Below the pieces are notes generated by a model. It was not told the origin of the DNA. It was given only the letters and a program-made list of their open reading frames with translations, and did not search any database. The translations under genes and the position numbers were made by a program. From contig NZ_JASDDG010000005.1 in assembly GCF_030407495.1 (NCBI RefSeq), positions 60,154 to 124,153 of the forward strand: a stretch of DNA of 64,000 bases, given 5' to 3'. Origin of the DNA: Arthrobacter sp. APC 3897. GTDB lineage: Bacteria > Actinomycetota > Actinomycetes > Actinomycetales > Micrococcaceae. Shown in pieces: positions 27,226 through 35,594 of the stretch; position 1 is the first letter of the stretch, and every line of letters begins with the position of its first letter.

Positions 27226-28193
27226 GGCGTCTCCTCGCCGGCTGTTGGTTCGGGGCCGGCCGAGAGGTGGGTCAGGGCGAGGAAGGCCTCTTCGAGGCTG
27301 GCCGTGTGAACCTCGAGTCCGGAAAACGGAATGTTGTCGCGGACCAGGCGCCGGACGGTTGTATCCGGGTCCCGGCTCAGCACCGTCACCAAGTTGTCCC
27401 CGCCGGCGGAGACTCCCGCGCTTTCGGGCAGGGACTCGAACAGCGACGGCGGAAGATCGGTATGGAAAGAGACTCTGCTGACGGAGACCCGGCTGCGGAT
27501 CTGGTCCACGGTGCCGTCGGCAACAACCTTCCCGTTGTTCAGAACCGTCACCCGCCCCGAGAGGGCCTGGATCTCCTCCAGGTAATGGCTGGTCACCAGC
27601 AGTGTGCCGCCGTCCCTGCGGTACCGGGCCAGGTGCCCCCAGAGGGTTTCCCGCGCTTCAACATCCAGGCCGGTGGTTGGTTCGTCAAGGATGACCAGCC
27701 GGGGCCTTCCCACCAGTGCCAGGGCGACCAGCAGCCGCCGCTGCTGTCCGCCGGAGAGCCCGCCGCACTGTTTGTCGGCAATATGGGTGAGCCCGAAGTC
27801 TTCCAGCAGCCTGGCTCTCGGTACCGGATGCTCGTAATGGGAAGCAACGAAGTCCACGGTTTCCCGGACCCGCAGGGTGGGCGGCACCGACGTTGCCTGC
27901 GGCGTTGTCCCCAAGTGCCGCCGGGCGGAAGGCTCACGGGGATTACGGCCGAACAGCTCCACCGTTCCCGCATCAGGGGTACGGATTCCGCACAGCAGAT
28001 TCAGGAGGGTGGACTTCCCGGCACCGTTGGGCCCGAGCAGTCCCAGGGCTTCCCCTGCCCGCAGGTCTAGGCTGACACCGTTGAGGGCGTTCCTGCCGGC
28101 GTAGCTTTTGGTGACGTTCCGGGCGGCGGCCAGCACGTCGGATGTGCCGGCGGGACTGGCCGGCCGGATGGCTGAACCGGGAGTGGAAGTCAC
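27222..28193 (-). CDS. ABC transporter ATP-binding protein
   Basis: This 323-residue ATPase has LLGPNGAGKSTLLNLLCG near residue 53, the signature LSGGQQRRLLVALALVG, and the Walker B LVILDEPTTGLDVEAR. The C-terminal 90 residues form an accessory domain typical of ABC-2 exporters of the CcmA/DrrA type. It overlaps the permease gene by four bases and the upstream regulator gene by four bases. Confidence 0.92.
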   Translation of the reverse strand: MTSTPGSAIRPASPAGTSDVLAAARNVTKSYAGRNALNGVSLDLRAGEALGLLGPNGAGKSTLLNLLCGIRTPDAGTVELFGRNPREPSARRHLGTTPQATSVPPTLRVRETVDFVASHYEHPVPRARLLEDFGLTHIADKQCGGLSGGQQRRLLVALALVGRPRLVILDEPTTGLDVEARETLWGHLARYRRDGGTLLVTSHYLEEIQALSGRVTVLNNGKVVADGTVDQIRSRVSVSRVSFHTDLPPSLFESLPESAGVSAGGDNLVTVLSRDPDTTVRRLVRDNIPFSGLEVHTASLEEAFLALTHLSAGPEPTAGEETP

Positions 28194-28501
28194 GGTGCCT
28201 CCGATAGTTGCGGTGTGGCCAGCAGTTCCTGCAGAGCTTTGCGGTACCGGGCGTAAGCCAGCCTTCCCTCCGGACTGATCCCCAGATAGGTGGCGGGGGA
28301 GCGGCCTTCAATGGTCTTGGTGACCACGATGTAGCCGGCATCTTCGAGCTTGCGAAGGTGGGTGGAGAGATTCCCCGCCGTCATTTCCAGCATTGCGCGC
28401 AGTTTCGTGAAAGCGATGCTGTTGCTCTCACCCACCTCATTGAGCATGGTGAGGGCCCTCAGCCGGGCTTCGGCGTGGATCACCGGGTCGAGTTCAGGCA
28501 T
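28190..28501 (-). CDS. Winged-helix transcriptional regulator (HTH_34 type)
   Basis: This 103-residue protein begins MPELDPVIHAEARLRALTML and contains a winged helix with TKLRAMLEMTAGNLSTHLRK as recognition region and GYIVVTKTIEGRSPATYLG as wing. This pattern matches the small PadR/MarR-like regulators (HTH_34) often coded beside ABC-2 exporters. It starts inside the end of the preceding membrane-protein gene (eight-base overlap) and ends overlapping the ATPase gene, so it probably senses a signal linked to the exporter and autoregulates the cassette. Confidence 0.87.
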   Translation of the reverse strand: MPELDPVIHAEARLRALTMLNEVGESNSIAFTKLRAMLEMTAGNLSTHLRKLEDAGYIVVTKTIEGRSPATYLGISPEGRLAYARYRKALQELLATPQLSEAP

Positions 28502-29201
28502 GGGACACTGCGCCCGGGCGACGGCGTCGCGTTGCCAGGTATTCAAAGGCTGACCCCGCGAGCAGCCCCGAGGACCCCAGATACAGAAAGACGGCCAGGA
28601 AGTGGCCGGGGCCGGAAAGAAGGGCGGCAACGGTCACGGCGAGGAGCCAGATTCCGAGGCAGCACTGGAGGCGGTCATTGAAGGTGGTGCCTCCCGTGAC
28701 GTAAAGCAGGCCCACGATCAACACGGCAACGGAGTTGATCAGCATGCCCCGGACCCAGAAATCGTCCACCGCCCGGCCAATGAGGACGCTCAGGATGCCC
28801 ATGATGAGGAAGCCCAGGGCCCATGAGGCGCCGTACATGCCGGCCTGGAAGGAGGTGGGGCCCCGAAGCCCCCTGGCGCCGCGGACCGACAGAATGATGG
28901 TTGCGGTGGTGGCCGCGGCCAGCGCTGCGCCCAGCACGGCGAGGGAAGTGGAGAGCGGAAGCGGAATCCAGCCCTGCCTGCTGCCCTGAAGTGCCCCGTA
29001 GCCCACTATCCAGGCCAGCGCCCACAGCAGGTAGATCAGGGCGGCACTCCCGTTCAGCTGCCGGCGCACTGACCGTTCGGCATCATCCACTATGCGCAGC
29101 GCGGAGGCGAGATCGAGGGGCCGGTCGGCAACGGCAGCGTCCGGGGCAGTGCTCTTCCCAGGGCCGCTGCCGTCCCGCAGGTTGGCTGGTTTCCTTGCCA
29201 T
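28494..29201 (-). CDS. Hypothetical membrane protein heading an ABC transporter operon
   Basis: This 235-residue protein starts at the ATG at 29201; a GTG at 29258 would add 19 residues. About 30 polar residues and an Asp/Arg-rich segment (LRIVDDAERSVRRQL) precede roughly six hydrophobic helices. No catalytic motif is visible. The overlapping winged-helix, ATPase and permease genes downstream suggest a role with the exporter, for instance in sensing. Its family is not recognised with certainty. Confidence 0.7.
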   Translation of the reverse strand: MARKPANLRDGSGPGKSTAPDAAVADRPLDLASALRIVDDAERSVRRQLNGSAALIYLLWALAWIVGYGALQGSRQGWIPLPLSTSLAVLGAALAAATTATIILSVRGARGLRGPTSFQAGMYGASWALGFLIMGILSVLIGRAVDDFWVRGMLINSVAVLIVGLLYVTGGTTFNDRLQCCLGIWLLAVTVAALLSGPGHFLAVFLYLGSSGLLAGSAFEYLATRRRRPGAVSHA

Positions 29202-29304
29202 GGAACTCTCCGCTCCTGTTCCGGCAGGGTGTTCCGCCGGATGCAAAGTAGTTTGCACTGCAAACTGCTCTGCGGCAAGGGTGGTTGGAAACTTTTATGA
29301 ATGG

Positions 29305-29985
29305 TCAGCGCAGGCGGCGAGCCCGCAGGACAACATCTTCCGTGTGGTGGGCGCCCGCTCCCGTTGAAACGTTCCGTGGCCGGGTCTCATGCACCTCAAG
29401 GTGCCAGTTTTCATCCAGCAAGGCTGCTACGTCGGCGAGCCCCACGTAGTCCCGGAGCGCCGCACTGTGTGCGCTGGTGTCCGGATCGGCGGGCAGCTGA
29501 TGGTGCACCACCAGGAGGGTGCCGCCGGGTGCGACGGCGTGAAGCAGCGCGAATTCAGCTGCCTTGTCCCCGGTGCGGAGCAGCGCCGGATACTGTGCGG
29601 AAACCAGGTCGAAGGAAGCAGGCGGGAGGGCGGCCTCCACCAGTCCGGAATGCAGCCAGGTTACGGTGACGCCCCGCCGGGCCGCCTGCCGGGCTGCCCG
29701 ATCCAGCGCCACCGTCGAGACCTCCAGCGCCGTCACCTCCCAGCTCTGTTCAGCCAGCCACACCGCGTCGGCGCCCTCCCCGCAGCCGACGTCCAGGACG
29801 CGTCCGGGCTGCAGCCCGCGGATCTCGCTTACCAGGGCGGCGTTGGGCCGGCCGCTCCAGAGTGCGGGCTTTTCGGAGTAGCTCTGGTCCCAGAAGCCGC
29901 TGACGGCCTCCGGGGTCTGCGGGGAGCCGCGGCCCGGCTCAGCGGGCTCGGAGGAATCCGCAGCGTGATGATTTCCATGTTCCAT
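29305..29985 (-). CDS. Class I SAM-dependent methyltransferase (TehB/thiopurine-like)
   Basis: This 226-residue soluble protein has FWDQSYSEKPALWSGRPN near residue 26, the SAM motif RVLDVGCGEGADAVWLA near 58, and VTALEVSTVALDRA as the acidic second strand. The opening segment and motif resemble TehB and related small-molecule methyltransferases. The substrate is unknown. The start was set at the ATG at 29985; the ribosome site is weak. A 97-base gap on the right separates it from the NYN gene on the same strand. Confidence 0.85.
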   Translation of the reverse strand: MEHGNHHAADSSEPAEPGRGSPQTPEAVSGFWDQSYSEKPALWSGRPNAALVSEIRGLQPGRVLDVGCGEGADAVWLAEQSWEVTALEVSTVALDRAARQAARRGVTVTWLHSGLVEAALPPASFDLVSAQYPALLRTGDKAAEFALLHAVAPGGTLLVVHHQLPADPDTSAHSAALRDYVGLADVAALLDENWHLEVHETRPRNVSTGAGAHHTEDVVLRARRLR

Positions 29986-30082
29986 AACTGAAGCATGCAC
30001 CGGGGGCACCCGGCCGGCATAGTCCTTTTGCGGGCTTGGCAAACTGCGCCCGCCCTGCCCTCTGTTCAGACTCCCGGAGATG

Positions 30083-31084
30083 TCACTGGGCAGAGGTGCC
30101 GGCCCCGGGGCGCAGGCGGATGAGTCGCTGCGGACCGCTTTCCTCCAGCTCCACCAGATCGCTGTGGGAGGCGAGGAAGTCCGTGAAGGACCGGTAACCC
30201 AGCGGCTTTTCGTTGAAGGAGGGATCCATCCGGCGCATCTGGTTCTTGATGGTGCCGGTGTTGAGCCACTCATCGGAGTCGCCCTTCGCGTGGCCGATCT
30301 GCAGGGCGCGGATGAGGAGCTCGGTCGCGATGGTCTGCGGGTCGATGTCCTCGTGGATGTCCGGCTCATCATTCAGCGAGGTGTCCCCGGCATCGGAGAA
30401 CATGGGGATTGTCGTGAGCTGATGGACCTTGCCGGGGGTTGTTTCCTGCCGTGCCTCGGAGGGCTCGGGCGCCCGGTCCTTGTCGCCGCGCTCCGGTGCT
30501 GCGGCCTTGCTGATACCGGGCAGCGAATCGTAGTCCTCGAATTCGTCACACGCCGCTGCCAGCGAGGTGCTGGTGGAGCCGGCGACGCCGATGCCAACGA
30601 CAAACCGGCCAAGCCGCTTCGACTTCTGGGCGAGCGCAATGTAGTCCGAATCTCCGGCCACGATAATGACGTGGGTCAGGTCCGGCAGCCGGAAGAGGTC
30701 CTCCACCACGTCGACGGCAAGGCGGATGTCCGCGCCGTTCTTGGTGCCGCGGGTGGTGGTGGTGAACAGCTGCGTGAGATCCACAGCCCTGGACATCAGC
30801 TGGCGCTGGTAGCTCGCGTTGACGGGCACTGACCAGTCGGCATACGCCCGGTTGACCACCAGCGTGCCAAAGGACGCAGCGAAATCGATGATGGCGTTGA
30901 AATCAACGGTGGCGGCGGTCAGCTTTGCTGCGATGTCGGGGTCGGCGTCACGGCTGAACTTATCGAAATTACGGATGCCGTCGCGCTGGAAGGCATTGCG
31001 GCCGTGCAGCTGCTGATAACGGGAGATGACGATGTTGTCGAAGTCGATGTAGAGACCGACGCGGGCATCATTGGGTTCAGTCAT
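30083..31084 (-). CDS. NYN domain (PIN-like nuclease) protein with C-terminal LOTUS-like domain
   Basis: In this 333-residue protein, residues 8 to about 190 form an NYN domain with LYIDFDN at the start (Asp14, Asp16) and VIIVAGDSDYIALAQ later, the acidic residues expected of a PIN-like ribonuclease. An acidic linker (about 195-250) leads to a C-terminal region (about 255-325) with LNTGTIKNQMRRMDPSFNE and GYRSFTDFL, which fits the OST-HTH/LOTUS RNA-binding domain. The combination suggests RNA processing or degradation. It follows trmB by five bases and is probably cotranscribed. Confidence 0.85.
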   Translation of the reverse strand: MTEPNDARVGLYIDFDNIVISRYQQLHGRNAFQRDGIRNFDKFSRDADPDIAAKLTAATVDFNAIIDFAASFGTLVVNRAYADWSVPVNASYQRQLMSRAVDLTQLFTTTTRGTKNGADIRLAVDVVEDLFRLPDLTHVIIVAGDSDYIALAQKSKRLGRFVVGIGVAGSTSTSLAAACDEFEDYDSLPGISKAAAPERGDKDRAPEPSEARQETTPGKVHQLTTIPMFSDAGDTSLNDEPDIHEDIDPQTIATELLIRALQIGHAKGDSDEWLNTGTIKNQMRRMDPSFNEKPLGYRSFTDFLASHSDLVELEESGPQRLIRLRPGAGTSAQ

Positions 31085-31089
31085 GGGAA

Positions 31090-31971
31090 TCAGGCCTTGC
31101 GGTAGGTCAGGTCGAAGATCAGGCGGCCGGCTTGGTGTGCTTTGTTCTCGAAACTGGTCAGCGTGCGTCCCTCAAACCGCGGCGCCCACCCGCCCCGGGT
31201 GTCGACGTCGTCCATCGGAGCCTTCTTTTCCAGGCCTTCCCGGTTGACGCGCGTCAGCGGGCTGTCTTCGCCGGCCTGCTCGCCGTGGTGCAGGTTCACA
31301 AACCCGGCTGAGGCATCCAGGACTTCGCGCATCTGCACGGCGTAGTCGGACCAGTCGGTGGCCAGGCGCCAGATGCCGCCGGGTACCAGGACACGGGCCA
31401 CGAGCTCGGCAAATTCATCCTTGACCATGCGGCGCTTGTGGTGGCGGGTCTTGTGCCAGGGGTCGGGGAAGAAGACCCAGACTTCGTCCACGGAACCGGC
31501 GGGGAGCATGGTGGTCAGGACCTCGGGGGCATTGGCCTGGACCACACGGACGTTGGTGAGCTCTTTCTGCCCGATGCGCTGCAGGGTCTGGGCCAGTCCG
31601 GGAAGGTAGACCTCGACGGCGAGGTAGTTCTTGTCCGGATTCTGTTCCGCCGCGTGGGTCACGGCTTCACCGAGGCCGGAACCGATTTCCACCACCAGGG
31701 GAGCGGTGCGCCCAAACTCCGCGGCGGCGTCGAACACGTACCCGGGATCCACCGAGGTGTCCGCTTCCGCGCGCGGAACGTCAATGACGAACCGGTCCGA
31801 GAGCTCGTCCCAGGCCTGCTGGCGGCGGCCCTGGAGACGGGAGCCGCGCCGGACAAAGGACACCGGCGAGCGGAAGTGCCGGGGGTCTGAAGTCTCGTCC
31901 GGCAGGCTTGCATCCGCCGGATCTTCAGCGTGCGGGGAGGCGGCGTCGGGCAGGGCTGGTTCAGTAGTCAT
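31090..31971 (-). CDS. trmB: tRNA (guanine-N7-)-methyltransferase
   Basis: This 293-residue enzyme makes m7G46 in tRNA. It has a polar N-terminal extension of about 60 residues, the SAM motif VVEIGSGLGEAVTHAA, the TrmB signature VFFPDPWHKTRHHKRR, and TDWSDYAVQM near the C-terminus. The start at 31971 has no Shine-Dalgarno but TAGCAT lies eight bases upstream, so a leaderless message is likely. The NYN gene follows at once. Confidence 0.94.
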   Translation of the reverse strand: MTTEPALPDAASPHAEDPADASLPDETSDPRHFRSPVSFVRRGSRLQGRRQQAWDELSDRFVIDVPRAEADTSVDPGYVFDAAAEFGRTAPLVVEIGSGLGEAVTHAAEQNPDKNYLAVEVYLPGLAQTLQRIGQKELTNVRVVQANAPEVLTTMLPAGSVDEVWVFFPDPWHKTRHHKRRMVKDEFAELVARVLVPGGIWRLATDWSDYAVQMREVLDASAGFVNLHHGEQAGEDSPLTRVNREGLEKKAPMDDVDTRGGWAPRFEGRTLTSFENKAHQAGRLIFDLTYRKA

Positions 31972-32045
31972 CACTGTTAATGCTATCGGCTGCACGGCGT
32001 CACGATTGCAGGTCCGGAACGCGTCTGCGGCGCCGTCCGCGGGGG

Positions 32046-32269
32046 CGCGATTAGGAAACTGGGCGCAAACCGGTAAACTGGACGAAGTTGTTGTGACTGC
32101 CGCGCCTAAAAGCCGCGTGTGTAAGCAGCGCAACCTGCGTCGATGAACGCTTTCTTTTGTCCCGCCGGCCGCTTACGGCCGAGCCACTGGACACTGTCTG
32201 ACTTTTCTTCGGCGAACCCCGGTGCCATACGGCTTTGGGGCCACGTTACCGAAAGTTGCTTGTCTTTTA
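32046..32269 (+). promoter_or_regulatory. Promoter and long leader of the DEAD-box helicase gene
   Basis: TTAGGA (32051-32056) and TAAACT (32074-32079), 17 bases apart, look like a promoter. The resulting leader of about 185 bases is long for this window and carries a 17-codon open frame and several small inverted repeats, e.g. CGGCC/GGCCG near 32166-32182. Leaders of cold-inducible helicases are often regulatory; no known riboswitch is recognised here. Confidence 0.45.
32093..32146 (+). CDS. Possible 17-residue leader peptide upstream of the helicase gene
   Basis: A GTG at 32093 opens a 17-codon frame ending at TGA 32144-32146. It encodes VTAAPKSRVCKQRNLRR, strongly basic at the end with one cysteine. 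It begins about seven bases after the likely transcription start, so it could be translated from a near-leaderless RNA. No Shine-Dalgarno is visible. It may be a regulatory upstream frame or chance; it matches no family I recognise. Confidence 0.3.
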   Translation: MTAAPKSRVCKQRNLRR

Positions 32270-33892
32270 ATGACTACTTTTGCTGCCCTTGGTGTACCCA
32301 AGGCTCTGGTTTCCTCCCTCTCCGCTTCAGGAATTGACGAAGCATTCCCGATTCAGGTGGAAACCCTTCCCGATACCCTCAAGGGCCGCGACGTGCTCGG
32401 CCGGGGCCGTACCGGCTCCGGTAAGACCCTCGCTTTCTCCCTCCCGCTGGTCGCCCGTCTGGCTGAAGCTGAAGCGGCATACCGCCGCAAGCCGAACCGT
32501 CCGCTCGGCCTGGTCCTGGCACCCACCCGCGAACTGGCCACGCAGATCAACAACGTGATTGAGCCGCTCGCCAAGGAACTGGGCCTGACCACCACCGTGA
32601 TCTACGGCGGCGTCTCCCAGCAGCGCCAGGAAAAGGCGCTCAAGGCCGGGGTTGACATTGTCATTGCCTGCCCGGGCCGGCTTGAAGACCTCATGAAGCA
32701 GAAGGTCATCAGCCTGGAATCCATTGAAATCACTGTGCTCGATGAAGCCGACCACATGGCTGATCTCGGATTCCTGCCCGTGGTCCAGCGGCTGCTGGAC
32801 CGCACCCCGGAAAAGGGGCAGCGCATGCTGTTCTCGGCAACGCTGGACAACGGCGTGGACAAGCTCGTCCGCCGCTACCTGTCCAACCCGCTGACGCATT
32901 CGGTGGATGAGCCGCAGGCAGCCGTCTCCACCATGGACCACCATGTGCTGCTGGTCCAGGACCAGACGGCCAAGAAACTGCTGGTCAAGGAACTGGCCTC
33001 CGGCTCGGGCCGCCGCATTATGTTCATGCGCACCAAGCACCACGCCCGGAAGATGGCCAAATTCCTGACGGACAGCGGAATCCCCACCGTTGACCTGCAC
33101 GGCAACCTGTCCCAGAACGCCCGCGACCGGAACCTGGCGGAATTCTCCTCCGGTGACGTGCGCGTGCTGGTCGCCACCGACGTCGCCGCCCGCGGCGTTC
33201 ACGTGGACGACGTCGAACTGGTGGTTCACATTGATCCCCCTACGGAGCACAAGGCTTACCTGCACCGTTCAGGGCGTACGGCACGGGCCGGTTCTTCCGG
33301 AACTGTTGTCACGCTCACGCTGCCGGAACAGAAGGGCGAAGTATCCAAGCTGATGAAGGCTGCCGGCGTCGACGTCTCGATCGAAAAGGTTTCGCATAAT
33401 TCTCCGTCCATCGCCAAGCTGATCGGTGACCGAGCCGCTGTTGTTGAGCCGCATGTGCGCGCCGCCCAGCTGGCAGCGAAGTCTCCGCAGCAGGGCGGCG
33501 GCCGGTCCACCGGCGCCAACGCCCAGCGCAAGCGCGCCGCCCGTTCCACCACGGCACCCCGTGCCGGCGGCCGGGGCGGATCCGGCGGACGCGGACGTGT
33601 CTCCGCGGAGCGCAGCGAACGCGGCGAGCGGGACCGCAACGATTTCACTCCCGATGCGCCCCGGTCCCAGCGGTCGCAGGACGGACGCCGCGGCGCTGCC
33701 GCCGCATCCACCGCGCAGGGCCGCAACCGCCGTCCGGCCACCGGCCAGCGCGCCGGTGATGTTGCTCCCGCAGGTGCCGGCCGCTCGGCCGGAGCGCGTG
33801 CCCAGGGTCCCTCCGGTGCCGGCCGTCCCGCACGAGGCGCCGGCCCCCGCCGCGCCACGGCTCCGGCGTCGAACGAGCGCCGTTCCCGCTAG
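32270..33892 (+). CDS. DEAD-box ATP-dependent RNA helicase
   Basis: This 540-residue helicase has a Q motif near residue 28, Walker A GRTGSGKT (46-53), PTRELA, the DEAD box in VLDEADHMADLGF (about 157-160), SAT in LFSATLDNG, and the second-domain motifs VLVATDVAARGVHVDD and HRSGRTARAG. The last 120 residues form an Arg/Gly/Ala/Ser-rich basic tail, probably for RNA binding, as in cold-shock helicases. The ATG at 32270 is preceded by a T-rich stretch rather than a Shine-Dalgarno. A strong hairpin follows the gene. Confidence 0.94.
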   Translation: MTTFAALGVPKALVSSLSASGIDEAFPIQVETLPDTLKGRDVLGRGRTGSGKTLAFSLPLVARLAEAEAAYRRKPNRPLGLVLAPTRELATQINNVIEPLAKELGLTTTVIYGGVSQQRQEKALKAGVDIVIACPGRLEDLMKQKVISLESIEITVLDEADHMADLGFLPVVQRLLDRTPEKGQRMLFSATLDNGVDKLVRRYLSNPLTHSVDEPQAAVSTMDHHVLLVQDQTAKKLLVKELASGSGRRIMFMRTKHHARKMAKFLTDSGIPTVDLHGNLSQNARDRNLAEFSSGDVRVLVATDVAARGVHVDDVELVVHIDPPTEHKAYLHRSGRTARAGSSGTVVTLTLPEQKGEVSKLMKAAGVDVSIEKVSHNSPSIAKLIGDRAAVVEPHVRAAQLAAKSPQQGGGRSTGANAQRKRAARSTTAPRAGGRGGSGGRGRVSAERSERGERDRNDFTPDAPRSQRSQDGRRGAAAASTAQGRNRRPATGQRAGDVAPAGAGRSAGARAQGPSGAGRPARGAGPRRATAPASNERRSR

Positions 33893-33911
33893 GGTTCGGC
33901 CCTAAAGCGCC

Positions 33912-33948
33912 AAAGGCGCCTGTTTCCCTTCGGGAGACAGGCGCCTTT
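33912..33948. terminator. Bidirectional terminator between helicase and HutD genes
   Basis: AAAGGCGCCTGTTTCCC (33912-33928) pairs with GGGAGACAGGCGCCTTT (33932-33948) with one wobble pair and a three-base loop. Arms rich in A on one side and T on the other allow termination from both converging genes. Confidence 0.85.
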
Positions 33949-33970
33949 CAGCTTTCGCAGCCGGGTTCGG

Positions 33971-34528
33971 CTAGTCCAGGTCGTAAAAGGATACGACGGC
34001 GGCGAACCCGCGTCCCAGCACTGACGGACGTTCATCGGCTCCCGCCACTGCGTCCAGCGGCTCGAGCGCAGCCGTCCCGCCGTCGGCGGTCACCGTGGCA
34101 CTGCCGTGCAGCAGGACCAGGAACTGGCCGGCCCCGAGCGTCTGCGGATTCTTCTTTGACAGTTCCGCCACCATCACCGCAGCGCCGGTGGTGGCACGGT
34201 CCGCAAACGTGTTGAGCACCGTCACCGGCCCGGTGGGCAGCGCAGCCTCTGCGGCTGCATCGCCGGAATAGCGGAACGGACGGAACTTTTCCATGCCGTG
34301 TTCGGCACCGTCCACGGTGAGGACCAGCAGCTCGCCCTCCACCGGGACCGTAATCCGGTCCATCCCAGGAAAGGACGTGAAGGCACCGGGCTTGTCGATG
34401 GAGGCAACACTGAGGCGCCATCCTGCTCCCGCAGCGAGTTCCTTGACCCGGCCGTTGTTCTTCCCCCAGGGAACCGAGGGAAGCTCCGGGAAACGGATGA
34501 TCGGGGCGGCATTCACTGGGTTGGTCAC
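33971..34528 (-). CDS. HutD family protein
   Basis: This 185-residue protein of the HutD/Ves cupin-like family has the family N-terminus with VPWGKNNGRVKELA and WRLSVASIDKPGAFTSFPGMDRI, followed by a second half-barrel ending in VSFYDLD. HutD is linked to histidine utilisation in Pseudomonas and is proposed to limit it, but no hut gene is nearby, so the role here is open. Twenty-one bases separate it from the flavoprotein gene upstream. Confidence 0.85.
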   Translation of the reverse strand: MTNPVNAAPIIRFPELPSVPWGKNNGRVKELAAGAGWRLSVASIDKPGAFTSFPGMDRITVPVEGELLVLTVDGAEHGMEKFRPFRYSGDAAAEAALPTGPVTVLNTFADRATTGAAVMVAELSKKNPQTLGAGQFLVLLHGSATVTADGGTAALEPLDAVAGADERPSVLGRGFAAVVSFYDLD

Positions 34529-34549
34529 GGTGTCCTTAATTAGCTGAAC

Positions 34550-35035
34550 TTATTCGATGGTGGGCTGCGGCTTGGTGCCGCGCAGGTAGTGCCTTCGGGC
34601 TGCACTGTTGATCCGGAAGCTGCGGCCGCTGGTCTCCACCGGCTCAATGCGCATGAAGTGGTTCTTCTCCCCGGCCTGCCAGGGGAACAGGGGAAGCTCC
34701 TCGGAGGCGAGGACCTCCTCGATGGACTCCAGCCGGGCGGCCGAGCCCTTCAGCACAACGCTCCAGGCGAAACCGAGCCGGTCATCATATCCGTCCACCT
34801 CGAAAGCCACGGCAGCGCTTTCCAGTGCCGCGCGCAGCTTGGTGCCTTCGGCGGTCCGGAAGACAACGGATCCCCGGTCCACGACGAAGTTGATCGGAAA
34901 AATCTCGGGGTGCTGATCGGCAATGACGGCCAGCCGGCCGATCGGTGCCTGGCGGATGTACTCCCAGCACTGGCTGGTGGTCAGTTCCACGGGTTTGGCA
35001 GCAGGTGTTCCGGCATCATCTTTGATAGGCAACAT
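34550..35035 (-). CDS. Pyridoxamine 5'-phosphate oxidase family flavin-binding protein
   Basis: This 161-residue protein has the split-barrel fold pattern: IRQAPIGRLAVIADQHPEIF near residue 28, FVVDRGSVVFRTAEGTKL near 50, and VAFEVDGYD near 75, typical of the PNPOx-like FMN or F420 binding family. True PdxH function is unlikely because the protein is short and lacks the PdxH C-terminal dimer region. It lies in line with the HutD gene and diverges from yccF. Confidence 0.85.
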   Translation of the reverse strand: MLPIKDDAGTPAAKPVELTTSQCWEYIRQAPIGRLAVIADQHPEIFPINFVVDRGSVVFRTAEGTKLRAALESAAVAFEVDGYDDRLGFAWSVVLKGSAARLESIEEVLASEELPLFPWQAGEKNHFMRIEPVETSGRSFRINSAARRHYLRGTKPQPTIE

Positions 35036-35123
35036 GCCTCCAGTCTAGTTGCACCGGCGCCGGCCACAACGAACGGCCGTCCGCTGCATGGTGCTGCAGG
35101 CCGGGGTGCATCAGAATGAGACG

Positions 35124-35594
35124 ATGAACCTCATCCTTAACCTCATCTGGCTCCTGTTCGGCGGCATCTGGCTGGCGCTGGGCTATGTGCTGGCCGGTAT
35201 TGTCTGCTGCCTGCTGATCGTTACCATCCCTTTCGGCATAGCCTCTTTCCGGATTGCGGCCTACGCCTTCTGGCCCTTCGGCCGTACCGTGGTGGACCGC
35301 GGCGGCGCCCCCGGCCTGTTCTCCACCGTCGGCAACGTCATTTGGCTGGTGGTGGCAGGGGTTTGGATCGCCGTTGGGCACATTCTGACGGCCATCCCCA
35401 TGTTCATCAGCATCATTGGCATCCCGCTGGGCATCGCAAACCTCAAAATGGTGCCGATCTCGCTCATGCCGCTGGGGAAAGTCATTGTTCCCACCGGGCG
35501 TCCCGGCGTCGTACCGTACGGATCGGCCGCCCCGTACAGTGCTTACGGACAGGGCGGAGGATCTCCCCGAGGTTACGGACAGTACCGGGGCTAG
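35124..35594 (+). CDS. YccF domain-containing membrane protein
   Basis: This 156-residue protein has two YccF repeats: LIWLLFGGIWLALGYVLAG leading to TIPFGIASFRIAAYAFWPFG, and VIWLVVAGVWIAVGHILTA leading to IGIPLGIANLKM. This gives four membrane segments. A Gly/Tyr/Pro-rich tail of about 30 residues follows. YccF proteins are inner-membrane proteins of unknown function. Its TAG stop shares the bases CTAG with the stop of the convergent PBP gene. Confidence 0.88.
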   Translation: MNLILNLIWLLFGGIWLALGYVLAGIVCCLLIVTIPFGIASFRIAAYAFWPFGRTVVDRGGAPGLFSTVGNVIWLVVAGVWIAVGHILTAIPMFISIIGIPLGIANLKMVPISLMPLGKVIVPTGRPGVVPYGSAAPYSAYGQGGGSPRGYGQYRG

